In this document: one piece after another, positions 6,539 to 13,632 of the stretch
Numbering within the stretch: position 1 is the first letter of the stretch
Layout of the letters: each line of letters begins with the position of its first letter
Source of the DNA: an uncultured Bacillaceae bacterium
Lineage (GTDB): Bacteria > Bacillota > Bacilli > Bacillales > Caldibacillaceae
Assembly: GCA_937983015.1 (NCBI GenBank)
Contig: CALKAK010000044.1
Span: 1-17,481, forward strand
Reading direction: 5' to 3'
Length of the DNA stretch: 17,481 nucleotides
The notes under the pieces: model-generated
Seen by the model: the letters and a program-made list of their open reading frames with translations, nothing else
The model's database searches: none
What the model was told of the DNA's origin: nothing
Translations under genes and position numbers: made by a program

Positions 6539-7711
6539 CTAGTCAACCTTAGTAAATTGACCAAAAGTCCGCTTGTATAAGGTCCACCAGGCAGCCGGTG
6601 CCACATCTTTACTTGCGATAAGATCCGTTTTGCCTAATTCCTTCCCATCTTTTTGTAAAACGATCTGACCGACAACATCTCCCCTTTTCACAGGTGCTTG
6701 AAGATTTTCATCAAATCGCAGAACCGGTTGTACATCTTCTGTCTTTTCACCCTTTTTCTTCAAGAAACTAACCTTATCTTTCGTTTGTACCGGGACCCGT
6801 TCCATTTCTCCTTTTTGCACAACTACTTCGCCGACTGTAGCACCCTTCTCATATACTGGAACCGTCTCATACTGGCTGAAGGCAAAATCGAGCATGCGCG
6901 TAATCTGTTTATTCCTCTCTTTTGCGGTCGGTGCACCAAAAACAACCGCGATTACCCGCATCCCATTTTTTTCTGCTGTCGCGGACAAACAATAACGTGC
7001 TTCATTGGTAAATCCCGTTTTCAACCCGTCGACACCGGGATAAAATTTGACGAGACGGTTTGTATTGACAAGCCAGAATTTATCATCTGTATTTTCCCTA
7101 AGATAACTTTCATATCGACCTGTGTACTTCGTGATTTCTTCATGTTTCAACAATTCCCGCGACATTATGGCGATATCGCGAGCGGAACTAAAGTGATTTT
7201 CGGCCGGCAGCCCGGTGGCGTTTTGAAAACGGGTATTTTTTAGTCCGAGTTCTTCGGCCCGTTTATTCATCATCTCGACAAAAACTTCTTCTGACCCTGC
7301 AATATGTTCAGCCAGCGCAACGGAAGCATCATTCGCCGAGGCGATCGCCACGGCCAATAGTAGTTCTTCAACGGTCATCTCCTCGCCTTCTTCAAGAAAG
7401 ATCTGGGAACCACCCATGGAAGCTGCGTGGGTACTCGTTCTTACGGTATCGTCAAGTCGTATTTTGCCGGCATCAAGTGCCTCCATAACCAACAACATCG
7501 TCATGATTTTCGTCATACTGGCCGGGGGAAGTGGTTCATCACCATTTTCTTCATACAAAATCGTACCTGTATCTTGTTCCATGAGAATGGCCGCTTTCAC
7601 ATTTTCTGCTAACTTGAATGGTTCATCATTCTCAACCGCAAAACTTATTCCGGGGAAGGCTGTAAAAAAGAACACCGCGAGCAAAATGACCATAATCGTG
7701 CTACGTTTCAT
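6539..7711 (-). CDS. dacF: Sporulation D-alanyl-D-alanine carboxypeptidase DacF
   Basis: A low-molecular-weight penicillin-binding protein that trims peptidoglycan stem peptides in the forespore. It has 390 residues from the ATG at 7711, chosen because GGAGG lies seven bases before it and a signal peptide follows (MKRS plus a hydrophobic core, probable cleavage after SFA near residue 25). Active-site motifs are SMTK (Ser65, Lys68), SAN (125-127) and KTG (231-233), followed by the PBP5-type C-terminal beta domain and a WWTLYKRTF tail. It is preceded by a consensus sigma-F promoter and lies directly upstream of spoIIAA, so read-through could join the operons. An open frame continues 30 codons upstream of the ATG but has no function suggested. 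Confidence 0.96.
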   Translation of the reverse strand: MKRSTIMVILLAVFFFTAFPGISFAVENDEPFKLAENVKAAILMEQDTGTILYEENGDEPLPPASMTKIMTMLLVMEALDAGKIRLDDTVRTSTHAASMGGSQIFLEEGEEMTVEELLLAVAIASANDASVALAEHIAGSEEVFVEMMNKRAEELGLKNTRFQNATGLPAENHFSSARDIAIMSRELLKHEEITKYTGRYESYLRENTDDKFWLVNTNRLVKFYPGVDGLKTGFTNEARYCLSATAEKNGMRVIAVVFGAPTAKERNKQITRMLDFAFSQYETVPVYEKGATVGEVVVQKGEMERVPVQTKDKVSFLKKKGEKTEDVQPVLRFDENLQAPVKRGDVVGQIVLQKDGKELGKTDLIASKDVAPAAWWTLYKRTFGQFTKVD

Positions 7712-7789
7712 CCTATTCCCTCCAAGTACGTATCCATTTGTATATTTTTCAATATGAGGAAATGATTTCCAGGTTTCTCGTGCTTTACC

Positions 7790-7819
7790 TATTATTGCCA
7801 AAAGATATTATCTTTATGC
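7790..7819 (-). promoter_or_regulatory. Sigma-F promoter for dacF
   Basis: Minus strand: GCATA (7819-7815) matches the -35 consensus GYWTA in full. After 15 bp, GGCAATAATA (7799-7790) matches the -10 consensus GGnrAnAnTR at every fixed base. It lies about 80 bp before the dacF ATG. dacF is a sigma-F gene in B. subtilis. Confidence 0.75.
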
Positions 7820-7959
7820 ATCTTTTTTTAGAAGGCATGCTTGCATGTAAAAACAACGTTTAATGTTCAGCGCAGAAAAAAGTTTACGTAAAAAATTTTT
7901 GTAATTTCCTCCATTATCGGCAATCTTTTTTTATGAATTTTTCTACAAAAGGTTCGTAT

Positions 7960-7987
7960 AAAAAAAGAAGCCCTTTCTCCAGGCTTC
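7960..7987 (-). terminator. Rho-independent terminator upstream of dacF
   Basis: On the minus strand, GAAGCC (7987-7982), a 9-base loop and GGCTTC (7972-7967) are followed by seven T (7966-7960). It insulates dacF from transcription arriving from the pdp side. An alternative stem, GAAGCCC with GGGCTTC, is possible using an upstream copy near 8000. Confidence 0.75.
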
Positions 7988-8160
7988 CCTTGATCGCGGG
8001 CTTCGTCAATCGCATCTTTTTTCTGGAAAATGGTATTCCTTCCAAAGTTGTAAGGAATGTCTCACAAATGTTTCGCAGACCGAAATTCTTCAACGAACTT
8101 ATTGATGTTTGACTAGATGCGTCAAATTTCGTTACAGATCATGCTTGCTAAAGATCAGGC
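7988..8160 (-). other. Interval between two same-strand terminators
   Basis: No coding sequence is recognised. It contains a perfect inverted repeat TTTGAC (8108-8113), 7-base gap, GTCAAA (8121-8126), and on the minus strand a TTGACG hexamer followed after 16 bp by AATAAG, a weak promoter-like pair. Ending in the terminator at 7960-7987, it could give a short RNA, or it could simply be spacer between tandem terminators. Confidence 0.25.
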
Positions 8161-8214
8161 CATAAAGAAACAAGGCTGCCCAAAAAGTCAAGGAAGATAA
8201 CTTTTCGGACAGCC
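8161..8214 (-). terminator. Terminator hairpin after pdp
   Basis: Arms ACTTTTCGGACAGCC (8200-8214) and GGCTGCCCAAAAAGT (8174-8188) pair over 15 positions with two wobble-type mismatches. On the minus strand the hairpin is followed by TTGTTTCTTT. It begins 10 bp past the pdp stop. Hairpins with GGCTGTCC...ACTTTT arms are dispersed in many Bacillaceae genomes (recalled, not searched); a decayed copy lies at 4032-4070. Confidence 0.75.
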
Positions 8215-8224
8215 CTGATAAGGA

Positions 8225-9526
8225 TTATTGAATAACGTCAAAGATCAACGGTTCTTTTTCCACTTTTTCAGGGGAGATCTCGATACTTTCGGCAAGGATT
8301 TGTTCCACTTCTGCAATATTTTCCTCGTCGGTATGGATCGTTACAAGCGGTTCCCCTTTTTGGACAAAATCTCCCACTTTTTTATGTAACACAAGGCCGA
8401 CGGCTAAATTAATTTCTGACTCTTTCGTGGTCCGGCCTGCTCCTAAAAGACCGGCAGCATGACCGAAGTTCTCCGCATGCAAACATTTGATCCAACCCTC
8501 TTTCTCGGCCCGGAATTCGATTTGGTATCTAGCTCGAGGCAATTTGTCCGTTTCCTCGATCACGGAACCATCGCCGCCCTGGGCAACGATAAACGTACGC
8601 ATTTTTTCCAGTGCTTTCCCGGAACGCAAGGCCGCTTCTAACATCTCCCGGGCTTCTTCGATCGTGTCGGCTTTTCCGGCGAGCCGTACCATGTAACTAG
8701 CAATGGTGAGGGACAATTCCGTCAAATCTTCCGGACCTTCGCCTTTTAATGTGGCGATGGCTTCCTCTACTTCCAATGCATTGCCGATAGCGTAGCCAAG
8801 GGGTTGGTTCATGTTAGAGATGATCGCGATCGTTTTCCGTCCTACCTCACTACCGATATCGACCATCGCCCGAGCGAGTTTTTTCGCATCGTCAACCGTT
8901 TTCATAAATGCCCCATCTCCCGCCTTAACATCGAGGACGATACAGTCAGCACCGGCAGCTATTTTTTTACTCATGATCGAACTGGCGATCAATGGAACGC
9001 TTTCAACCGTTCCCGTAACATCTCTTAAGGCATATAATTTTTTATCCGCGGGTGTTAAATTTCCCGTTTGCCCGACAACGGCAATTTTATTTTGATTGAC
9101 AAGGCGGATGAATTCATCCGTTGTTATTTCCACGTTGAACCCGGGAATCGATTCTAGTTTATCGATGGTGCCACCGGTATGCCCCAGACCACGACCACTC
9201 ATCTTCGCCACTGGGACATCGCAAGATGCAACAAGCGGGCCTATGATTAGAGTAACGGTATCTCCCACTCCGCCCGTGCTATGCTTGTCCACCTTGATTC
9301 CTTGGATGGCCGAAAGATCAATTTGTTCGCCTGATTCGACCATGGCCATCGTTAATGCCGCCGTTTCTTCCTTTGTCATCCCGTTAAAATAGACCGCCAT
9401 CAATAAAGCGCTTACTTGATAATCGGGAATCGTCCCGTCAACATAACCTTTTACAAAATACTGGATTTCTTCCCGGGTCAATGCTCTCCCATCACGTTTT
9501 TTCTCAATGATATCGATCATGCGCAT
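8225..9526 (-). CDS. pdp: Pyrimidine-nucleoside phosphorylase
   Basis: Phosphorolysis of uridine, thymidine and deoxyuridine to base plus (deoxy)ribose-1-phosphate; cytoplasmic homodimer. It has 433 residues from the ATG at 9526 (MRMIDIIEKKRDG...), the start used by Bacillus homologues; a GTG nine bases upstream is too close to AGAGG. The thymidine/pyrimidine phosphorylase signature is present: KVDKHSTGGVGDT (phosphate site, 78-90) and KMSGRGLGHTGGTIDKLES, with SSIMSKKIAAGAD and VLDVKAGDGAFMK following. The C-terminal domain ends with LHKKVGDFVQKGEPLVTIH. Its sugar-phosphate product is the substrate of DeoB encoded upstream. The 146-bp gap to deoB holds no gene; punA, often found there, is missing. 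A hairpin terminator follows. Confidence 0.96.
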   Translation of the reverse strand: MRMIDIIEKKRDGRALTREEIQYFVKGYVDGTIPDYQVSALLMAVYFNGMTKEETAALTMAMVESGEQIDLSAIQGIKVDKHSTGGVGDTVTLIIGPLVASCDVPVAKMSGRGLGHTGGTIDKLESIPGFNVEITTDEFIRLVNQNKIAVVGQTGNLTPADKKLYALRDVTGTVESVPLIASSIMSKKIAAGADCIVLDVKAGDGAFMKTVDDAKKLARAMVDIGSEVGRKTIAIISNMNQPLGYAIGNALEVEEAIATLKGEGPEDLTELSLTIASYMVRLAGKADTIEEAREMLEAALRSGKALEKMRTFIVAQGGDGSVIEETDKLPRARYQIEFRAEKEGWIKCLHAENFGHAAGLLGAGRTTKESEINLAVGLVLHKKVGDFVQKGEPLVTIHTDEENIAEVEQILAESIEISPEKVEKEPLIFDVIQ

Positions 9527-9672
9527 AATTATCACCGCCTCTTTTCTTTATTGGAAGATTTACATTCCCTGTTAAGTCCAAACATACCAACGGTCTATAA
9601 AGAATCAATTTGTGGATTAGTAAAAATAACTACATGCTTTTTTTGATGAGAATGGAAACCGGCCGCAAAAAC

Positions 9673-10863
9673 TTACGCATTGGATAATTCGGCTAAGAAA
9701 CTCGTACCATATTGAGGCATCTTTACCTGGAAGTTATCCGCGATCGTCGCTCCTACATCGGCGAATGTTTCTCGTAAACCGAGCGATACACCTTTTTCCA
9801 TCCGTTTGGAATACACAAGTAATGGCACATATTCCCGTGTATGATCCGTACCGTGATGGGTCGGATCATTACCATGATCAGCGGTGATGATGAGTAAATC
9901 GTCATCACCGAGCGAGTCGATTACTTCAGGTAGGCGCCCGTCAAATTCTTCTAGTGCGCGGCCGTACCCTTCCGGATTCCGCCGGTGACCGTAAACCGCA
10001 TCGAAATCTACGAGATTTAGAAAACTTAAACCGGTGAAATCCATCTTTAAGGAATCGATCAGTTTATCCATCCCGTCCATATTATTGGCGGTCTTGATCG
10101 CTTTCGTCACACCTTCACCGGCATAGATGTCAGAGATTTTCCCGAGAGCGATACAATCAAAACCGCTATCTTTCAACTCGTTCATCACGGTCCTAGCAAA
10201 AGGTTTTAAAGCATAGTCTCGACGATTTGCCGTTCGCGTAAAATTCCCCGGTTCTCCGACAAAGGGTCGGGCGATGACACGGCCAACTTTATAGCGATCG
10301 TCCAAGGTCAGTTCGCGGCAGATCTCGCAAATGCGATATAATTCTTCTAGAGGAACGACTTCTTCATGAGCAGCGATCTGTAGAACGGGATCGGCAGAAG
10401 TATATACGATGATTGCTCCGGTTTGCATATGTTCTTCTCCGAGTTCTTCGATGATCGCCGTTCCGCTCGCCGGCTTGTTACCGATAACTTTCCGTCCGGT
10501 TCTTTTTTCAATTTCCTCGATCAATTCCGCCGGGAAACCGTCCGGGAATGTCTGGAACGGTTTATCAACACGGAGTCCCATGATTTCCCAATGGCCCGTC
10601 ATCGTATCCTTACCCTTCGATGCTTCCTGCATTTTCCCGTAACAGGCCATGGGTTTTTCAACCGCTGGAATCCCTTTCAATTCACGGATATTGCCGAGAC
10701 CGAGTTTCATCATATTGGGCATCTTCAATCCGCCCATGTACTCGGCGATATGTCCCAACGTATCTGCACCTTTATCGCCGAACAACTCCGCATCGGGGGC
10801 TTCACCGATCCCGACAGAATCCATAACGATGAGAAAAACACGACGATATTTGTATTTCGACAT
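9673..10863 (-). CDS. deoB: Phosphopentomutase
   Basis: Interconverts (deoxy)ribose-1-phosphate and -5-phosphate, linking nucleoside breakdown to central metabolism; alkaline-phosphatase superfamily with two Mn ions. It has 396 residues from the ATG at 10863, with AGGAGG seven bases upstream. Motifs: FLIVMDSVGIGEAPDA (10-25, metal aspartate near 15), KGKDTMTGHWEIMG (83-96, holding the catalytic threonine near 87), NKPASGT, FDAVYGHRRNPEGYG, and ITADHGNDPTHHGTDHTREYVPLL with metal-binding Asp and His residues. Also called drm in Bacillus. xerD lies 143 bp upstream, so it probably has its own promoter and is cotranscribed with pdp. Confidence 0.97.
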   Translation of the reverse strand: MSKYKYRRVFLIVMDSVGIGEAPDAELFGDKGADTLGHIAEYMGGLKMPNMMKLGLGNIRELKGIPAVEKPMACYGKMQEASKGKDTMTGHWEIMGLRVDKPFQTFPDGFPAELIEEIEKRTGRKVIGNKPASGTAIIEELGEEHMQTGAIIVYTSADPVLQIAAHEEVVPLEELYRICEICRELTLDDRYKVGRVIARPFVGEPGNFTRTANRRDYALKPFARTVMNELKDSGFDCIALGKISDIYAGEGVTKAIKTANNMDGMDKLIDSLKMDFTGLSFLNLVDFDAVYGHRRNPEGYGRALEEFDGRLPEVIDSLGDDDLLIITADHGNDPTHHGTDHTREYVPLLVYSKRMEKGVSLGLRETFADVGATIADNFQVKMPQYGTSFLAELSNA

Positions 10864-10906
10864 CAAGATTCCTCCTATTTCGCTGGATTTAAAGTGCAAT
10901 TCCAGA

Positions 10907-10936
10907 ATTCTACCATAAGTGTACTATAATTGTATA
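10907..10936 (-). promoter_or_regulatory. Candidate sigma-A promoter for deoB-pdp
   Basis: On the minus strand TATACA (10936-10931), 18 bp, then TAGAAT (10912-10907), about 44 bp before the deoB ATG. The -10 is good, the -35 poor. No clear catabolite-repression (cre) site was found. Confidence 0.35.
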
Positions 10937-11006
10937 TAAAAATAAAAGCAGCGACAACTCCTTTGTGAAATCAATAACATTAACGGGTAGATTGATGATC
11001 GTGATT

Positions 11007-11900
11007 TCACGACCGGGGATGGAACCGTTCATACACATCTTTTAAACGGGTTTTCGTAACATGGGTGTAAATTTGTGTGGTGGAAATATCCGCATGTCCC
11101 AGCATTTCCTGGACCGCCCTTAAATCGGCCCCATTCTCCAAAAGATGTGTGGCAAAAGAATGCCGCAATGTGTGCGGGGTGAGTTCCTTTTGTATACCCG
11201 CTTTTTTGGCATTATTTTTTAAAATCTTCCAGAACCCCTGCCTTGATAATGGTCGACCGTGATGGTTTAAAAAGAGCGCATTGTTCCGGTATTGAGGACG
11301 TACCAGTTTCGGTCTGGCCTCGCGTAAATATTGTTCTATCGCCCGAATCGCCGGTAATCCTAGTGGCACGATCCGTTCCTTATTTCCCTTCCCGAGAATC
11401 CGGACAAATCCCATTTCCAGATGGAGGTCACCGAGCTGAAGCTGGATTAATTCGCTCACCCGCATCCCGGTCGCATACATCAGTTCCAACATCGCTTTAT
11501 CTCTTAGTCCTAAAGGCTTGGTTACATCCGGTGCTTCTAGAAGAGCCTCTACCTCTAGTAAACTGAGTACTTTAGGTAATGTTTGCTCCACCTGGGGGTT
11601 TTCAATATGTTCGGTCGGATCATGCTCCACCACGCGATCACGTAATAAAAAATGATGAAATGAACGTAATGAGGCGATATGACGGGCGATGGTGCGAGTC
11701 GATTTCCCTTCTGCTTTCAAATGGGCTAAAAATTGCAAAATGTGTTTCCGCTCAATCGCACCGGGATCTTGAATTTGATAGTTTTCCGCTAAAAATCGGG
11801 CATACCCGATTAGATCGCGCCGATAGGAGGTGATCGTGTTATCGGCTAACCCCCGTTCCACCATTAAATAATGTAAAAAATCTTCGATATGATCGTTCAC
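11007..11900 (-). CDS. xerD: Tyrosine recombinase XerD
   Basis: Resolves chromosome dimers at dif with XerC; known as RipX/XerD in Bacillus. It has 297 residues: N-terminal core-binding SAM-like domain (~1-105, FLHYLMVERGLADNTITSYRRDL) and C-terminal catalytic domain (~108-290). All catalytic residues are visible: Arg147 (ATGMRVSEL), Lys171 (LGKGNKER), His243 and Arg246 (TPHTLRHSFATHLL), His269 (LGHADISTTQIYTH) and the nucleophile Tyr278. The start is GTG at 11900 with GGGGAG eight bases upstream; that site lies inside the last codons of yqzK, so the two are probably coupled. It ends 143 bp before deoB. Its neighbours are the ordinary chromosomal ones and no attachment sites were seen, so it is not a phage integrase. 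Confidence 0.97.
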   Translation of the reverse strand: MNDHIEDFLHYLMVERGLADNTITSYRRDLIGYARFLAENYQIQDPGAIERKHILQFLAHLKAEGKSTRTIARHIASLRSFHHFLLRDRVVEHDPTEHIENPQVEQTLPKVLSLLEVEALLEAPDVTKPLGLRDKAMLELMYATGMRVSELIQLQLGDLHLEMGFVRILGKGNKERIVPLGLPAIRAIEQYLREARPKLVRPQYRNNALFLNHHGRPLSRQGFWKILKNNAKKAGIQKELTPHTLRHSFATHLLENGADLRAVQEMLGHADISTTQIYTHVTKTRLKDVYERFHPRS

Positions 11901-11905
11901 GTGAT

Positions 11906-12145
11906 CTACTCCCCATTTAAATAAAACAATAGTAATCGCTGGTACCAGTAAAAACTTTCATCCCCATAATCGCTCATCACTTTTACCGCATTTCCTTCCG
12001 GCTCATCATAACGATCATATTTCCGGTATTCTTCACTAACCCAGAGCAGTGCGTAATAAAATAGTAAGGTACAACCTGTAAAGAGGATAAAGACTTTTAC
12101 AATTTGCCAGATAAGGTGGAATGGTTTTCGCATCGTTACCAGCAT
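11906..12145 (-). CDS. yqzK: YqzK-like small membrane protein (DUF4227)
   Basis: About 79 residues with one membrane segment (IVKVFILFTGCTLLFYYALLWV), then EEYRKYDRYDEPEGNAVKV and the C-terminus RLLLFYLNGE, a pattern I recall for the DUF4227/YqzK family. Function unknown. Starts at 12169 (TTG), 12145 (ATG) and 12133 (ATG) are all possible; I prefer 12145, which has AGAG bases six upstream. Its position between fur and xerD is conserved in Bacillus. Confidence 0.8.
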   Translation of the reverse strand: MLVTMRKPFHLIWQIVKVFILFTGCTLLFYYALLWVSEEYRKYDRYDEPEGNAVKVMSDYGDESFYWYQRLLLFYLNGE

Positions 12146-12277
12146 CCTTCGCTCTTCGATTTCATCCAATCTATTACAACTTATGCCAGTAACGAAGCGA
12201 TTTATACATGCTTCTTGGCGAAAATGATTTACAAGTTCGATAGATTGCAGTAGGTCGTTTAAAGGAAAATGAATCCA

Positions 12278-12760
12278 CTATACGGATGCTGTGTTCGAGT
12301 TCTTCTTTTTTTGCCGTTTTTGTTTTTCTTGACAATGTTTACATATGCCGTGAAACGTCAGGCGATGATCTGTGATCTGGAAATGCCACCGTCTTTCAAC
12401 GATCATCTCCACGTCTTCAAGGAGATCTTCCTGGATTTCTTCCACTGAACCGCATTCGATACAAACGAGATGGTGATGGAAATGCTGTGATCCTTCTATC
12501 CGTAAATCATAGCGGGACACCCCATCACCGAAATTGACCCGGTCGACGATTTTCAACTCCGTTAACAGATCTAAGGTCCGGTAAACCGTCGCAAGACCGA
12601 TTTCCGGATATTTTTCTTTAACGAGCAGGTAAACATCTTCAGCACTCAAATGATCCGAAGCATGTTCGAGGAGAACCCTTACCGTCGCTTCCCGCTGGGG
12701 TGTCAACTTATAACTGGAAGAATGCAGTTGTTTTTTTATTCTCTCAAGGCGATTTTCCAT
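12278..12760 (-). CDS. fur: Ferric uptake regulator Fur
   Basis: An iron-dependent dimeric repressor of iron uptake genes. It has 160 residues from the ATG at 12760, with GAGAGGGG seven bases upstream; an open frame of 25 more codons is not used. The N-terminal winged helix (about 1-85) has KLTPQREATVRVLLEH and the recognition helix GLATVYRTLDLLTELKIV. The metal-binding/dimerisation domain has HFHHHLVCIECGSVEEI (His93, 95-97; Cys100, Cys103) and GICKHCQEKQ (Cys140, Cys143), a typical pair of CxxC zinc motifs. The lysine-rich tail is common. It is called Fur rather than PerR or Zur by synteny (yqzK, spoIIM) and by overall similarity; sequence alone does not exclude the paralogues. Upstream lie Fur-like and PerR-like boxes. 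Confidence 0.93.
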   Translation of the reverse strand: MENRLERIKKQLHSSSYKLTPQREATVRVLLEHASDHLSAEDVYLLVKEKYPEIGLATVYRTLDLLTELKIVDRVNFGDGVSRYDLRIEGSQHFHHHLVCIECGSVEEIQEDLLEDVEMIVERRWHFQITDHRLTFHGICKHCQEKQKRQKKKNSNTASV

Positions 12761-12790
12761 GAAAAAGCCCCTCTCTTGCGAAGTACATTC

Positions 12791-12819
12791 ATTATAACAA
12801 AATCTGGAAAGCTTGAAAA
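12791..12819 (-). promoter_or_regulatory. Proximal sigma-A promoter of fur (P2)
   Basis: On the minus strand TTTTCA (12819-12814), 17 bp, then a perfect TATAAT (12796-12791), about 30 bp before the fur ATG. It does not overlap the repressor boxes further upstream. Confidence 0.55.
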
Positions 12820-12842
12820 CTGAAGCCATTCTCATTTACAAT

Positions 12843-12857
12843 TGATAATTATTTTCA
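12843..12857. promoter_or_regulatory. Fur box
   Basis: TGATAATTATTTTCA differs at one base from the 7-1-7 Fur consensus TGATAATNATTATCA. It sits just downstream of the predicted start point of the distal fur promoter, a position suited to repression, and suggests autoregulation. Confidence 0.65.
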
Positions 12858-12859
12858 AT

Positions 12860-12896
12860 TTAAAATCATTATAAAGTAAAATTCTCAATTAAGCAA
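12860..12896 (-). promoter_or_regulatory. Distal fur promoter (P1) overlapping a PerR-like box
   Basis: Minus strand: TTGCTT (12896-12891), 17 bp, perfect TATAAT (12873-12868). The -10 lies inside TTATAATGATTTTAA (12874-12860), one base off the PerR consensus TTATAATNATTATAA. The -35 falls in the last codons of spoIIM. In B. subtilis PerR represses fur, so this arrangement is expected. Confidence 0.6.
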
Positions 12897-13526
12897 TTGC
12901 AAAAATCCGCGCATAAAATAAGGGGTGATATATCCTTCGATGAATGCGGCGATCGCAAGAAATAAAAGCATGATCCCGAACAGTAAGCAGTAACGGATAA
13001 AAAGCGGTGCAAACGGTTGAAACATGGATTTGACAAACAGTTTTTTGATCATTTGCATGGAGAAGGAAACCGTGATCACGGCGCTGGCGATAAATAGAGG
13101 TATGATGATCATATTCTGCGGCAATACCGAAACGAGCGACATGAAAAAGCCATGCCAACCCATCTGCTGGACTAAAAAACCGACGGAAAAACCAACAACC
13201 ATCCCTTTTACGAACAATAAAAGCATGATGATCGGCAGACCGATCATAGATATTCCCAAGATCCACATGAGGCCGATGAACTTGCTGTTATATTGAAAAG
13301 AGTGAATAAATACATCCCGGGCTTTAAGGATGTCCCCATGTTCGATTTGCCCGAAAAATTGCTGTAAAAAATAAAATAAATCTTCTTTTTGCGTAAGACT
13401 GAGACTATTCACGAGAATCGCCCCGAAGACAACCCCCATTAAAAAAAGTACCGCATGAAAAATATAAAGCGAAGAGTGCTCCTGTATATGATCCATGACT
13501 AGATTCGTGCCCGTCCGGTGCTTCAT
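12885..13526 (-). CDS. spoIIM: Stage II sporulation protein M
   Basis: A component of the SpoIID-SpoIIM-SpoIIP complex that thins septal and peripheral peptidoglycan during engulfment, made in the mother cell. It has 213 residues (about 214 in B. subtilis), with a short cytoplasmic start and about five membrane segments (near 20-40, 84-105, 107-120, 134-155, 176-200). Recognisable blocks are LYIFHAVLFLMGVVFGAILVNSL, FVKGMVVGFSVGFLVQQMGWHGF and VSVLPQNMIIIP, the last typical of SpoIIM-family proteins. The ATG at 13526 has GGGAGG nine bases upstream. It ends 124 bp before the fur ATG. Sigma-E dependent in B. subtilis; a weak matching promoter is present. Confidence 0.95.
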   Translation of the reverse strand: MKHRTGTNLVMDHIQEHSSLYIFHAVLFLMGVVFGAILVNSLSLTQKEDLFYFLQQFFGQIEHGDILKARDVFIHSFQYNSKFIGLMWILGISMIGLPIIMLLLFVKGMVVGFSVGFLVQQMGWHGFFMSLVSVLPQNMIIIPLFIASAVITVSFSMQMIKKLFVKSMFQPFAPLFIRYCLLFGIMLLFLAIAAFIEGYITPYFMRGFLQLLN

Positions 13527-13577
13527 TCTCTTCTTCCTCCCTGTACCGATTACTAGATAGTTATGAAGGAAAGAGAG

Positions 13578-13606
13578 GAAGTATGTCCGGAATCATATAA
13601 TTTTGC
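13578..13606 (-). promoter_or_regulatory. Candidate sigma-E promoter for spoIIM
   Basis: Minus strand: GCAAAAT (13606-13600, five of seven against KMATATT), 14 bp, CATACTTC (13585-13578, six of eight against CATACAHT). It is about 50 bp before the spoIIM ATG. Confidence 0.35.
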
Positions 13607-13632
13607 GAGAATAGGGAGGATGATCGGCATTT

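Noticed and set aside
6539..7801. 420-codon version of dacF
   Set aside because: The signal peptide and GGAGG site place the start at 7711, and the sigma-F promoter overlaps the longer start.
11007..11900. Phage or integron integrase
   Set aside because: The protein is XerD by synteny with yqzK, fur and deoB, and no attachment repeats or foreign genes are near.
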